A program made the translations under genes and the position numbers. 64,000 nucleotides of DNA. Source: Collinsella sp. Lineage in GTDB: Bacteria > Actinomycetota > Coriobacteriia > Coriobacteriales > Coriobacteriaceae. This document shows, one piece after another, positions 47,214 through 56,012 of the stretch. Below the pieces are notes generated by a model. It was not told where the DNA came from, ran no database searches, and saw nothing but the letters and a program-made list of their open reading frames with translations. The stretch spans positions 32,900 to 96,899 of the forward strand of contig JAUMOL010000022.1 in assembly GCA_031295385.1 (NCBI GenBank), in the 5' to 3' direction. How positions within the stretch are numbered: position 1 is the first letter of the stretch; the number at the start of each line of letters is the position of its first letter.

Positions 47214-49069
47214 TGGCAGACGAGACCAAGACTCAGATTCCCAAGCCCACCCGCCAGCGTGGTCCCATGGGCCGCATGGGCGGCATGCGTCGCGGCGAAA
47301 AGGCCAAGGACTTTAAGGGCACCATGAGGCAGCTGCTCGGCTATATCGGCCAGCACAAGATTGCCGTGTTTGCCGCCGTCGCCTTTGCCGTGTGCTCGGT
47401 CATCTTTAACATTGTGGGACCCAAGGTGCTCGGCCAGGTTACGACCAAGCTGTTCGAAGGCCTGGTCGCCAAGGTCAACGGCACCGGCGACGTTGACTTT
47501 GACTGGATCGCCAAGACGCTCGGCTTTTTGCTCTGCCTGTATCTGGCGAGCTCTGTCTGCAGCCTGGTCCAGGGCTGGCTCATGACCGGCGTCACGCAAA
47601 AGATCTGCTACCGAATGCGCAAGGAGATCGCCGCCAAGATTGCCGTCGTGCCGATGAGCTACTTTAACGGACACAGCAAGGGCGACGTGCTCAGTCGCAT
47701 CACCAACGACGTCGATACGCTCGGCCAGTCGCTCAACCAGAGCGTGACCCAGCTCATCACGTCGGTGACGCAGATTATCGGCGTGCTCGTCATGATGCTG
47801 TCGATCAGCCTGCCGCTCACCGGCGTCACCGTGCTCACGCTGCCGGCCGCTGCGATTATCCTGACCGTGATGATTCACTTCTCGCAGCCGTACTTCCGCG
47901 AGCAGCAGCAGGTTCTGGGCGCCGTCAACGGCATTATCGAGGAGGATTTTGCCGGCCAGAACGTCATTCAGGTGTTCGACCGCGCCGAGGCCTCGATCGA
48001 GGAATTCGACCGCCAAAACGACCGCCTCTTTATTAGTGGCTGGCGCTCGCAGTTCCTGTCGGGCCTGATGATGCCGCTCATGAGTTTGGTGGGCAACATG
48101 GGCTACGTGGGCGTCGTCGTGGTGGGCGCGCAACTCGCGCTGACCGGCAATGCCACGCCCGGCGACATCCAGAGCTTTATCCAGTACGTTCGCAACTTTA
48201 CGCAACCCGTACAGCAGCTGGGCAATGTGAGCAACACGATGCAGTCGATGGCTGCCGCCACCGAGCGCGTCTTTGAGTTCCTGGCCGCGCCCGAGGAGGA
48301 GCAGAAGGCCGACGCGCAGATTCCCGAGAAGCGCCCCGGCCACGTGGAGTTTGACCATGTCAAGTTTGGCTACACGCCCGACAAGACCATCATCCACGAC
48401 TTTAGCTGCGAGGCGCAGCCCGGCCAGACCATCGCCATCGTCGGTCCTACCGGCGCCGGCAAGACCACGCTCATTAAGCTGCTGCAGCGCTTCTACGATG
48501 TGGACGGCGGTTCGCTGCGCGTCGAGGGTGTCGACGTGCGCGACTGGGACCGCGCGGCGCTGCGCGGCGAGTTTGCCATGGTGCTGCAGGATACCTGGCT
48601 GTTTAACGGCACGATCCGCGAGAACATCCGCTACGGACGCCCCGATGCGAGCGATGCCGAGGTCGAAGCCGCCGCACGCGCCGCACGTTGCGACCACTTT
48701 ATCCATACGCTTGCCGGTGGCTACGACTTTATGATCAACGAGGAGGGCACTAACCTGTCGCAGGGTCAGCGCCAGCTCGTGACCATCGCCCGTGCCATTT
48801 TGGCCGACCGCCCGGCGCTGATTCTGGACGAGGCGACCTCCAACGTCGATACCCGCACCGAGGAACTCATTCAGCGCGCCATGGATGCGCTGATGCAGGG
48901 CCGTACAAGCTTTGTCATCGCGCACCGCCTGTCCACGATCCGCAACGCCGACGTGATCTTGGTAATTCGCGACGGCGACATCGTCGAGAAGGGCACGCAC
49001 GACGAGTTACTCGCCCAAGGCGGCTTCTACGCCGACCTGTATAACTCGCAGTTCGACGAGGCGGCGTAA
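47213..49069 (+). CDS. Heterodimeric ABC exporter, subunit 2 (active ATPase site)
   Basis: A 618-residue half-transporter with six membrane segments (about 45-345) and a full ATPase domain: Walker A GPTGAGKTT, signature LSQGQRQLVTIARAI, Walker B ALILDEATSNVD with the catalytic Glu, and switch His in IAHRLS. The basic Gly/Met-rich N-terminus precedes the first membrane helix. It is translationally coupled to subunit 1 with a 1-nt overlap. Multidrug or peptide export is likely; the exact substrate is unknown. Confidence 0.93.
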   Translation: MADETKTQIPKPTRQRGPMGRMGGMRRGEKAKDFKGTMRQLLGYIGQHKIAVFAAVAFAVCSVIFNIVGPKVLGQVTTKLFEGLVAKVNGTGDVDFDWIAKTLGFLLCLYLASSVCSLVQGWLMTGVTQKICYRMRKEIAAKIAVVPMSYFNGHSKGDVLSRITNDVDTLGQSLNQSVTQLITSVTQIIGVLVMMLSISLPLTGVTVLTLPAAAIILTVMIHFSQPYFREQQQVLGAVNGIIEEDFAGQNVIQVFDRAEASIEEFDRQNDRLFISGWRSQFLSGLMMPLMSLVGNMGYVGVVVVGAQLALTGNATPGDIQSFIQYVRNFTQPVQQLGNVSNTMQSMAAATERVFEFLAAPEEEQKADAQIPEKRPGHVEFDHVKFGYTPDKTIIHDFSCEAQPGQTIAIVGPTGAGKTTLIKLLQRFYDVDGGSLRVEGVDVRDWDRAALRGEFAMVLQDTWLFNGTIRENIRYGRPDASDAEVEAAARAARCDHFIHTLAGGYDFMINEEGTNLSQGQRQLVTIARAILADRPALILDEATSNVDTRTEELIQRAMDALMQGRTSFVIAHRLSTIRNADVILVIRDGDIVEKGTHDELLAQGGFYADLYNSQFDEAA

Positions 49070-49100
49070 CAACCGGCGGCAAACAACCGCAATGCCCAGA

Positions 49101-49139
49101 AAACGGGGGACGCAGGACAATCTGCGCCCCCCCGTTTTT
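49101..49139 (+). terminator. Terminator of the marR-ABC operon
   Basis: AAACGGGGG..CGCAG pairs with CTGCG..CCCCCCGTTTTT across GACAAT. It is a strong intrinsic terminator 31 nt after the operon end. Confidence 0.85.
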
Positions 49140-49198
49140 GTTCTACGGCCCTCGAACCGCCTCCCCTGGGACCTGATTGACAGCCCCTTCGAGGCCCT

Positions 49199-49428
49199 GT
49201 GGGCAAAAAATGGCAAATATGAGTACTGTTACCTTTTTGGTAACAGCCAAAACCGCCTCAAACGACCTCCTTGCGGCCTCTATACGCCTTCAAATTAATC
49301 AAAACGCCCGTTAGCGGGCTTCTGCGTGCCAACGTTAATGAACATATTTTTCACTTTGTCTATTATCTTGCTAGACCGATATGTTACTAGGTTAGCAACC
49401 GTACTCATATTTGGCATTTTTTGCCCAC
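49199..49428. repeat. Long-range inverted repeat enclosing an AT-rich segment
   Basis: Arms of about 34 bp (49199-49232 and 49395-49428) match at about 31 positions; shared core GTGGGCAAAAAATG. The 160-bp interior has a GTTACC/GGTAAC hairpin, a CCCGTTAGCGGG hairpin and an AT-rich block, but no coding frame. The size and ends suggest a small non-autonomous element or a complex leader upstream of the DAHP synthase gene. Confidence 0.7.
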
Positions 49429-49511
49429 GGGGTGTTTTCTGGGGAACCGACAATAGCCTTAGGGTGCCGCGCGACGCCACTCCCTCCCGGTATCCGCCGA
49501 CGTTCCCCCAT

Positions 49512-49552
49512 ATAAAACCTGCCAAAATAAACCTGTCCCTTTTGGCAGGTTT
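49512..49552. repeat. Dispersed hairpin repeat CCTGCC...CCTGTCCC...GGCAGG, copy 5
   Basis: Same unit as at 12382 with the full TATAAAACCTGCCAAAATAA left part. It lies about 100 bp upstream of the DAHP synthase gene. Confidence 0.85.
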
Positions 49553-49650
49553 CGGGGTGACAAGGGCTTGCACTTTAGCGTGCGACAGCGGATAATGCCG
49601 AACACTCAACAATACGCTTATTGCTCTTTCTATAGATTGAGGAGGCCCCT

Positions 49651-50682
49651 ATGGCCATGGAATTCAAACGCAGGCTGCCGATCCCCATGGAGATCCGCGA
49701 GGAAATGCCGCTTTCTGCCGAGCTTACCGCCAAAAAGCAGGCATTTGACGCCGAGGTCGCCAAAGTCTTTACCGGCGAGGACGCACGCAAGGTGCTCATC
49801 ATCGGCCCGTGCTCTGCCGACCGCGAGGATTCGGTGCTTGAGTACATGAACCGACTGGCCAAGACCGCCGAGGAGGTCAAGGACAAGCTCATCATCATCC
49901 CGCGCGTCTACACCAATAAGCCGCGCACCAAGGGCACCGGTTACAAGGGTCTTCTGCACAACCCCAACCCCGAGGCTCCCGACGACCTGCTCGAGGGCGT
50001 CAAGGCCATCCGCCATATGCACCTGCGCGTTATTGAGGAAACGGGCTTCTTCACCGCCGACGAGATGCTCTATCCGTCCAACTACCAGTACCTCGTTGAT
50101 CTGCTGAGCTATGTTGCCGTGGGTGCGCGCTCGGTCGAGAACCAGGAGCATCGCCTGGTGTCGAGCGGCATTTCGGTACCCGTCGGCATGAAGAATCCCA
50201 CTGCCGGATCTACCACCGTTATGCTCAACTCCATTTACGCCGCGCAGGCGCACCAGAGCTTCATCTTCCGCAACTGGGAGGTCGAGTGCGACGGCAACCC
50301 GCTTGCACACGCCGTTATGCGTGGCTACATCGGTCTCGATGGGCGCACCTACCCCAACTACCACTACGAGCACCTCGAGCGCCTGGCCGAGCGCTATACC
50401 GAGCACGCCGGCTATGCCAACCCGGCAGCGGTCATCGACTGCAACCACGACAACTCGGGCAAGCGTCCGCTGGAGCAGTATCGCATTTGCAAGGAAGTGC
50501 TCGACAGCTGCCGCCGCAACGAGTCCATCTCCAAGCTGGTCAAGGGCTTTATGATCGAGTCCTACCTGGAGGACGGCAACCAGCCGGTCGACGGCGGCGT
50601 CTTTGGCAAGTCCATCACCGACCCGTGCCTAGGCTGGGAAAAGACCGACTACCTCATCCACGAGATCGCGGAGCGGATTTAG
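49651..50682 (+). CDS. aroF: 3-deoxy-7-phosphoheptulonate (DAHP) synthase, class I
   Basis: The first enzyme of the shikimate pathway; it joins phosphoenolpyruvate and erythrose 4-phosphate. The 343-residue protein is of the AroF/G/H type: IGPCSADRE (metal-binding Cys), PRVYTNKPRTKGTGYKGL, GARSVENQEHR, GMKNPTAGST, DCNHDNSGK and SYLEDGNQ. The letter of the isozyme cannot be assigned from sequence, so the symbol is approximate. ATG 49651 follows GAGGAGG. It stands alone between repeats and the 3' element at 50683. Confidence 0.93.
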   Translation: MAMEFKRRLPIPMEIREEMPLSAELTAKKQAFDAEVAKVFTGEDARKVLIIGPCSADREDSVLEYMNRLAKTAEEVKDKLIIIPRVYTNKPRTKGTGYKGLLHNPNPEAPDDLLEGVKAIRHMHLRVIEETGFFTADEMLYPSNYQYLVDLLSYVAVGARSVENQEHRLVSSGISVPVGMKNPTAGSTTVMLNSIYAAQAHQSFIFRNWEVECDGNPLAHAVMRGYIGLDGRTYPNYHYEHLERLAERYTEHAGYANPAAVIDCNHDNSGKRPLEQYRICKEVLDSCRRNESISKLVKGFMIESYLEDGNQPVDGGVFGKSITDPCLGWEKTDYLIHEIAERI

Positions 50683-50786
50683 TTACGCGGTTTTACCAAA
50701 CCGCGTAACGGCTCGACGCTGCGCGGGCCGCACCTGGACAATCTGACGTTCAACTTCAAGGGCGCGACCAGAAGGTCGGCGCCCTT
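50683..50786 (+). ncRNA. Structured 3' element with GACCAGAAGGTC terminator, copy 2
   Basis: A TTACGCGGTTT/AAACCGCGTAA hairpin starts at the stop codon, followed by CTCGACGCTGCGCG, ACAATCTGACGTTCAA and a terminator hairpin (50758-50786) with GACCAGAAGGTC at its apex. Parts and order match 13380-13487, while stem sequences differ. Confidence 0.55.
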
Positions 50787-50796
50787 TCGTTTGATG

Positions 50797-50904
50797 TGGC
50801 AGTTAGGGACGCTCCTTTTCTGCCGGCAGTTTGGGACACTCCTTGGGTAGTCATTGGGGACGTTCTTGTTTGACTAGTCGTTTAAGAACGTCCCCAACGA
50901 CTAT
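50797..50904. repeat. TAGTCATTGGGGACGTTCTT repeat cluster, copy 1
   Basis: It contains GGCAGTTAGGGACG, CTTTTCTGCCGGCAGTTTGG and a hairpin of TAGTCATTGGGGACGTTCTT with its complement (50848-50903). The reverse complement of the whole cluster, with one extra hairpin half, is at 63648-63788. Confidence 0.85.
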
Positions 50905-50971
50905 CTGGGCAAACGTCCAAACCGCCGTAAGGGAGTTGCCTTCCCTCGCGGCGGTCTTCTAGCAGAAAAAC

Positions 50972-51092
50972 CAAGTGAGTAGGCTTTTTGCAGGAGTCTA
51001 AGCACACCCTAAAACGCCACGGCTCTGACCTGCGGTTTTATTGAGCATTTGTCGCGATGTGCTCGGCAGGTTCAAAAAAGTCTACTCACTTG
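50972..51092. repeat. Large inverted repeat with ACCTGCGGTTTTATT interior, copy 2
   Basis: Arms CAAGTGAGTAGGCTTTTTG (50972-50990) and CAAAAAAGTCTACTCACTTG (51073-51092) pair with one mismatch and one extra base. A second pair (GCACA/TGTGC) lies inside. The interior word at 51028 is shared with the element at 17784, though the arms are unrelated. Confidence 0.8.
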
Positions 51093-51115
51093 TATCTGAG
51101 ACGCACCAGATTGGC

Positions 51116-51155
51116 AAAAACCGCCGCGAAAGGGCCCCTGGTCCCTTCGCGGCGG
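51116..51155 (-). terminator. Terminator of the BceAB-type operon
   Basis: CCGCCGCGAAAGGG pairs with CCCTTCGCGGCGG; on the minus strand the stem is followed by TTTTTGCC. A similar stem (CCGCCGTAAGGG) is at 50921-50955. Confidence 0.85.
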
Positions 51156-51193
51156 TCATACGCCTCTGATTTTGCGACCGTTTTGCCCGCTTG

Positions 51194-53395
51194 TTACTCG
51201 CTGTAGCGGGTAGCGATGGCAGCTTGTACCATGCCGGCGCTCATGAGGTAGGTCACCAGGAAGTAGCCACCGTATGCTGCCAGGAAGATTGCGCAGGTGA
51301 GGCCCACGGTGCCGCCGATGCTCATATTTCCGAAAATGCTCACCAGCTCGATGATCACCTTAAGTGCCACAAAGGAGTGCGCCAGGCCCACTGCCAGCGG
51401 GAACAGGAAGAATACCGCTTGCTGCGCCATCACCGAATGGCGGATCTGGCGGTCGTCGCAGCCGATCTGCGCCAGCACGCGATAGCTGCGGCTGCCGTCG
51501 GCCACGTTGGAGAGTTGCTGGATCGACAGAATCGCCGCGCATGCAACGACCAATACAAAGCCGATGTAGATGGCTAGGTAGCTAATAAGACCGTTCATTT
51601 GCGCTGCTTGCGTGTACATCTCGGAGCGTGTGATGAAGATTCCCCATGACCCCGGCTCCTTGCCGTCAACGAGCAGATTGTCGAGCACAGTGTATTTAAT
51701 GCTCTCGTCTGCCTCGGTCGTATCCATCCCCTGTTTGTAATTAACGAGCAGGCTACTGGAATACGGCTGCAGATTAAGTTGGGACAACAGCTCGTCGGCA
51801 ACGACGACGGTACCCGGATTACTGCCCATCGCCGAGTTGGCGATGGCCGCCGTGTCCTTGTCCGACTTATCGGTTGCGGGCTTGAGCTCATGCCCGCCCA
51901 AGGTAAGGGTATGGCCGCCGGCCATGTATTTGGTGTACAGGTCGCCCAGCTCACCGCCCATATCACACGTAAGCAGGTACTGGTCGCGGCCAATGCTCAC
52001 CGGCTCCTCGCCCATCATCTGGCGCAGTTTGTTGTACTGGCTTGCCGGCGTCACAAACAGACCCATCGTATCGGCATTGCTACCCCCGAGCGCCTTGGGA
52101 AGCCTTTTGCCCATGGTCTTGCACATCTCACCCGCAGACACCGAAGGGTTCGAACCGCCAAACGGGTAACTCAGATACGAATCGATCTGCACATGCTCAC
52201 CGGCAACATCGGCGATATTGACCTTCTTGCCGGTCTCGTCGTTGTTGTCCGCCGACTTGCCCTTGCCGTGCCATGCGGAGTACAAATCGACCGTTGTATC
52301 GGCCAGCACCATGCGATCGGCCTCAGACGGATTGACATACTCTTTGTAGTAGTCGAGCGTATCGGGCGTGTAATAGACATACGTCTGAGACACGTCAACA
52401 GGGTTATAGCGCTCCAGGTTTTCGTTCATCACGTTGGCGATCGACATACCGCACGTCACCGAGGTAATGGCGAGGAACAGAATCATCGCGATGACACCCA
52501 TCGAAAAGCACACCGTATTGACCTTGGCCGAAAGCTGACGCACGGTAAACATGTTGAGGCCGCGCCAATACACGCTGCGCAGGCTCTGCAGCAGCTTGAT
52601 AAGCATGCCCGAGAGTCCCCAGAACAGCGCAAAGGTACCAACGGTAACCATAGCGGTCGTAATGCCAAACTGGCTCATGGCCTCTTGCAGCTTGCTGTCC
52701 GTCGCGGTTAGCGGGAATCCATCACGCAGCAGACGGTAATAGGCCACGCCCACCAGCACCACGCCCACGGCAAAAATGGCAATCGCGATCCAGGGGTTGC
52801 GTGTCTTGATGCTCTCGTTGCGACGCTCGGCACCCATAAGCTCGATGAGTTTGGTACGACGAACGGCACGAAGGTTCAGCAGTAGCGTGAGCACAAACAT
52901 TACGAGCATGCAGGCAAGGGTCAGGTTGAACGCATGCACCGAGAAAAAGAAGTGGAAATTGGCAATCTGTGTCTTAAAGAGCGAGGCCGTAAAGAACGTC
53001 ATGAGCTGGGAGAGTCCCACACCCAGCACAATGCCGGCGACAAAGGCCACGACCGATACTATCACGGTCTCGAGCGCCATGATCGTGGCGACGCGCCCGC
53101 GCCCCATGCCGAGCACCTGGTACAGGCCAAACTCCTTCTTGCGGCGTTTCATGATGAAGTTATTGGCATACACCATCAAAAAGGCCATGACACCGGCCAA
53201 AAAATACGTCAGGTAGCCGAGCATGCTGCCCATAACCTGCGCCAAGCCCTCTTCATCGATTCCGGCGATGTCGACCTGCATCGAGATGGTGTTAAAGGCA
53301 TAGAAGACCGTGACGCCCAGAGTGAGCGTCAAAAGGTAGACGAGGTAGTCGCGGCCGGCGCGGCGGACGTTGCCCCAAGCGAGTTTACAGAGCAT
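51194..53395 (-). CDS. FtsX-like ABC permease, BceB type
   Basis: A 733-residue permease with the BceB/VraG plan: one membrane segment at about 18-40, three near 55-180, further pairs at about 205-290, a large outside domain (about 330-590) and three C-terminal membrane segments. BceAB-type systems sense and resist cell-wall-active peptides together with a two-component system, none of which is in the window. ATG 53395 has GAGGG at 6 nt and overlaps the ATPase stop by 11 nt. Confidence 0.88.
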   Translation of the reverse strand: MLCKLAWGNVRRAGRDYLVYLLTLTLGVTVFYAFNTISMQVDIAGIDEEGLAQVMGSMLGYLTYFLAGVMAFLMVYANNFIMKRRKKEFGLYQVLGMGRGRVATIMALETVIVSVVAFVAGIVLGVGLSQLMTFFTASLFKTQIANFHFFFSVHAFNLTLACMLVMFVLTLLLNLRAVRRTKLIELMGAERRNESIKTRNPWIAIAIFAVGVVLVGVAYYRLLRDGFPLTATDSKLQEAMSQFGITTAMVTVGTFALFWGLSGMLIKLLQSLRSVYWRGLNMFTVRQLSAKVNTVCFSMGVIAMILFLAITSVTCGMSIANVMNENLERYNPVDVSQTYVYYTPDTLDYYKEYVNPSEADRMVLADTTVDLYSAWHGKGKSADNNDETGKKVNIADVAGEHVQIDSYLSYPFGGSNPSVSAGEMCKTMGKRLPKALGGSNADTMGLFVTPASQYNKLRQMMGEEPVSIGRDQYLLTCDMGGELGDLYTKYMAGGHTLTLGGHELKPATDKSDKDTAAIANSAMGSNPGTVVVADELLSQLNLQPYSSSLLVNYKQGMDTTEADESIKYTVLDNLLVDGKEPGSWGIFITRSEMYTQAAQMNGLISYLAIYIGFVLVVACAAILSIQQLSNVADGSRSYRVLAQIGCDDRQIRHSVMAQQAVFFLFPLAVGLAHSFVALKVIIELVSIFGNMSIGGTVGLTCAIFLAAYGGYFLVTYLMSAGMVQAAIATRYSE

Positions 53396-54170
53396 CGGAG
53401 CCCTCACCGCCCATCATGGCAACGACCTCCATAATGCGGTCGAAGAACTCTCGGCGATCGGTGTCGCCGCGGCGCAGCTCGGTGAAGATCTTGCCGTCGC
53501 GGATAAACAGCACACGGCTCGTGTAGCTGGCGGCAAAGCTATCGTGCGTGACCATGAGCACCGTGGCGCGCAGGCGGCGATTCAGGGCCTCCAGGCTCTC
53601 GAGCAGCAGGCGAGCGCTCTTGGAATCGAGGGCGCCGGTAGGCTCGTCGGCCATGATCATGGTGGGGTCGGTGACGAGCGCACGAGCCGCGGCAACGCGC
53701 TGCTGCTGACCGCCGGACATCTGGTAGGGATACTTGTCGAGCACCTGACTAATGGACAGACGCGCGGCCACATCCTGCACTCGGGTCGAGATCTCTGCCG
53801 AGTTTGTGCGGGCGATGGTGAGCGGCAGGGCGATGTTCTCGCGTGCCGTGAGCGTATCGAGCAGGTTGGAGTCCTGGAAGATAAAGCCGAGCTCCTCGCG
53901 GCGGAACTGCGAAAGCTTAGCCTGCTTCATGCGTGTTACGTCCTGCCCGTTGATGCGGATCGTGCCACTTGTGGCGCTATCGATGGTCGACACGCAGTTG
54001 AGCAACGTCGACTTGCCCGAGCCCGAAGCGCCCATGATGCCAACAAATTCGCCGCGGTTGACGGTAAAGCTGACGTCGTTGAGCGCGCGGGTCACGTTGC
54101 CCAGCGCTCCATATACTTTTTCGAGATGCGCGACCTCCAGTACCGGGGTCGCCATGTGCGTGGTTTGCAT
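53385..54170 (-). CDS. ABC transporter ATP-binding protein, BceA type
   Basis: A 261-residue ATPase: Walker A GASGSGKST, Q-loop FQDSNLLDTLTARENI (typical of the BceA/peptide group), signature MSGGQQQRVAAARAL, Walker [13 protein letters not shown], and switch His in VTHDS. Start ATG 54170 with AAAGGA. Translational overlap with the permease gene indicates a single complex. Confidence 0.92.
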   Translation of the reverse strand: MQTTHMATPVLEVAHLEKVYGALGNVTRALNDVSFTVNRGEFVGIMGASGSGKSTLLNCVSTIDSATSGTIRINGQDVTRMKQAKLSQFRREELGFIFQDSNLLDTLTARENIALPLTIARTNSAEISTRVQDVAARLSISQVLDKYPYQMSGGQQQRVAAARALVTDPTMIMADEPTGALDSKSARLLLESLEALNRRLRATVLMVTHDSFAASYTSRVLFIRDGKIFTELRRGDTDRREFFDRIMEVVAMMGGEGSDAL

Positions 54171-54318
54171 ACCGAGTCCTTTCTTGCGATTAGTCTACGG
54201 CATCTATAGTCGCAAGAAGACGAGTCGGCTACCATCGATATGGCTTACGCTTGCCTTACCGTTGTGTAAGGTACGGGTAGCTAGCCTGCCACGCGTTGAT
54301 GTTGAGAGAGGACTCCTG

Positions 54319-55308
54319 TTGAAGACTGTTCATGTTGCCGCTGGGATCATTCGCAAGGATGGATCTGATAAGCTGCTTGCCGTGCAGCGCGGCTATGGCG
54401 ACATGCAGGGACTTTGGGAGTTTCCCGGTGGCAAGCTCATGCGCGGCGAGACACCCGAAGACGCCGTACGCCGCGAGCTCATGGAAGAGCTGCAGGTCAA
54501 AGTCACCAACCTGCGCGATTTCTATACCGTTGAGTACGACTACCCCGATTTTCATCTCTCCATGGAGTGCTACTACTGCTCGCTGGCTAAAGAGTCTGGC
54601 GAGCCCCAGAAGCACGACCGCCAGCTCGATATCCGCTGGATTCCGCGCACCTCGCTTGCCACCGTTGAGTGGATGCCCGCCGACAAGGGACTCATTGATG
54701 CCCTAATTGAGTTGAAGGAAGACCGGCTTGAGGCCAACGGCGTTGCCAACGACGCCGAGGCCACCGCGACCGACGAGCCCGCCACCAAGCCCAAGCGCGC
54801 ACCTAAGCGCCGTAGCAAAAAGCGCCCCAAACCAGGTCTGCTCGACGGCATCGACACCTCGGACCTTTCCGCCGACGAGCGTGAACTCGTGCGCCGTCGC
54901 GCCGCTATAAAAAAGTCCATGAAGGGCAACAAGCGTGCAAACACCAAGCCCGAGCTGCTCGTTCGCCAGCGCTTGCGCGCCGCAGGCCTTACGGGATACC
55001 GTCTGGAATGGAAGGTGCCCGGAAAACCCGACATCGCCTTCCCCGGGCGCAAGATCGCCATCTTCGTCAACGGCTGCTTTTGGCACCGCTGCCCCAAGTG
55101 CAACCCTAGCCAGCCCAAGCGCAACGTTGAGTTTTGGGAGGCAAAGTTCCGTCGCAACGTCGAGCGCGACCGCGCTGCCGTGGCAGCACTCACTCAAATG
55201 GGCTGGACACCCATAACCATCTGGGAATGCGAGCTCAAAAAAGACCGCATCGACGCCACGATGGAAAAGGTCATCGAGCAGGTGCGCGCCGCAGAGCCGC
55301 AGCGCTAG
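54319..55308 (+). CDS. NUDIX hydrolase - Vsr endonuclease fusion
   Basis: A 329-residue two-domain protein. Residues 1-135 are a MutT-like NUDIX domain with box GGKLMRGETPEDAVRRELME (37-56), of the kind that removes oxidised or damaged nucleoside triphosphates. A basic linker (about 150-200) follows. Residues 201-315 are a very-short-patch-repair endonuclease: NKRANTKPELLVRQRL, PGKPDIAFPG with catalytic Asp238, VNGCFWHRCPKC with zinc ligands, FWEAKFRRNVERD and WECELKK. TTG 54319 is chosen because GAGAGAGG lies 7 nt upstream and conservation begins there. No dcm-type methylase is in the window. Confidence 0.88.
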   Translation: MKTVHVAAGIIRKDGSDKLLAVQRGYGDMQGLWEFPGGKLMRGETPEDAVRRELMEELQVKVTNLRDFYTVEYDYPDFHLSMECYYCSLAKESGEPQKHDRQLDIRWIPRTSLATVEWMPADKGLIDALIELKEDRLEANGVANDAEATATDEPATKPKRAPKRRSKKRPKPGLLDGIDTSDLSADERELVRRRAAIKKSMKGNKRANTKPELLVRQRLRAAGLTGYRLEWKVPGKPDIAFPGRKIAIFVNGCFWHRCPKCNPSQPKRNVEFWEAKFRRNVERDRAAVAALTQMGWTPITIWECELKKDRIDATMEKVIEQVRAAEPQR

Positions 55309-55394
55309 GAACGAGCCATCCATACGCCCCACACAGGCGAGCCACATCCGCGCCACAAACCTTAGAAAGCCCTTAAGCCCCCAACCTTTCAAGA

Positions 55395-55436
55395 GTGTTA
55401 CTCGATACCTCTGACCTGCAGTTTCATCGTAACACC
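55395..55436. repeat. Hairpin with CTCTGACCTGCAGTTT word
   Basis: GTGTTAC..GAT and ATCGTAACAC form a stem around ACCTCTGACCTGCAGTTTC, close to the interior word of the elements at 17784 and 50972. It is about 90 bp beyond the NUDIX-Vsr gene. Confidence 0.5.
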
Positions 55437-55562
55437 AAACCAGGTTAAGCCTTTCTTTAGCGCTTCTTTGCAGCAGCCGCGGCATAATACTGCCAACGCA
55501 CGGGACCTAGCAGCACACCCCGTGCGCAACCTTTTGGTGGACATCGAGGAGGCCGCATAAGC

Positions 55563-55772
55563 ATGCATTCTTCCAATGACGCAACACAGCAGCCATCCCT
55601 AAAACATGCAAACCTTTTCTCCTTCCCCCCGACACAGAGAAACGGCCTCCTCGACTCCCCCACCACAAAAACCAAGCGCTCAACCGACCAGAGCCACAAC
55701 TTGCGAGCATCGTTCGAAAAGCTCCAAGCATCCCTAGACAAAACCTTCCCCAACCAAGCCCGGGCATACTAA
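55563..55772 (+). CDS. Possible small hypothetical protein
   Basis: A 69-residue frame starting MHSSNDATQQPSLKHANLFS, with GAGGAGG about 10 nt upstream and a helical end (LRASFEKLQASLDKTFPNQ). There is no recognisable domain or membrane segment. Base composition is lower in GC than neighbours, with no good competing frame on the other strand. It may be real but could be chance. Confidence 0.4.
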   Translation: MHSSNDATQQPSLKHANLFSFPPTQRNGLLDSPTTKTKRSTDQSHNLRASFEKLQASLDKTFPNQARAY

Positions 55773-55854
55773 TCCCCCATCAGCAAAGAAGCCCTAACGC
55801 TCCAATTTTTCCGCTCTAACGCCACAAGGGCGACGACCTCGAGTAGGTCAACCT

Positions 55855-55979
55855 GGGAGGGACGAGGGCTTAGTTCCCCAATCTTTCCGCAGGGGGCAAA
55901 AAGCCTCGCCGCACGAAGTGCGCAGCGAGGCTTTTTGCATGCCCGAGGACGATTGGGGAACTAAGCCCTCGTCCCTCCC
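55855..55979. repeat. Composite palindrome with CCGCAG/CGAGGAC core (E)
   Basis: Perfect 29-bp outer arms (55855-55883 and 55951-55979), core TTTCCGCAG / CGAGGAC, and an inner hairpin with the same apical sequence as element C. It lies 33 bp beyond the stop of the leftward aldolase gene. The outer arm shares GGGCTTAGTT with palindrome A at the same place. Confidence 0.9.
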
Positions 55980-56012
55980 CGGGATATGTAGCGAGTCGGA
56001 GTACCCTTGCTG

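Noticed and set aside
49199..49650. T-box or trp-type leader before DAHP synthase
   Set aside because: I find no T-box motif (such as the TGG-containing bulge) and no Trp- or Phe-rich leader peptide.
53752..54318. N-terminal extension of the NUDIX-Vsr protein
   Set aside because: The frame is open upstream, but it is antisense to the BceA-type gene and its promoter; a ribosome site and conservation both place the start at 54319.
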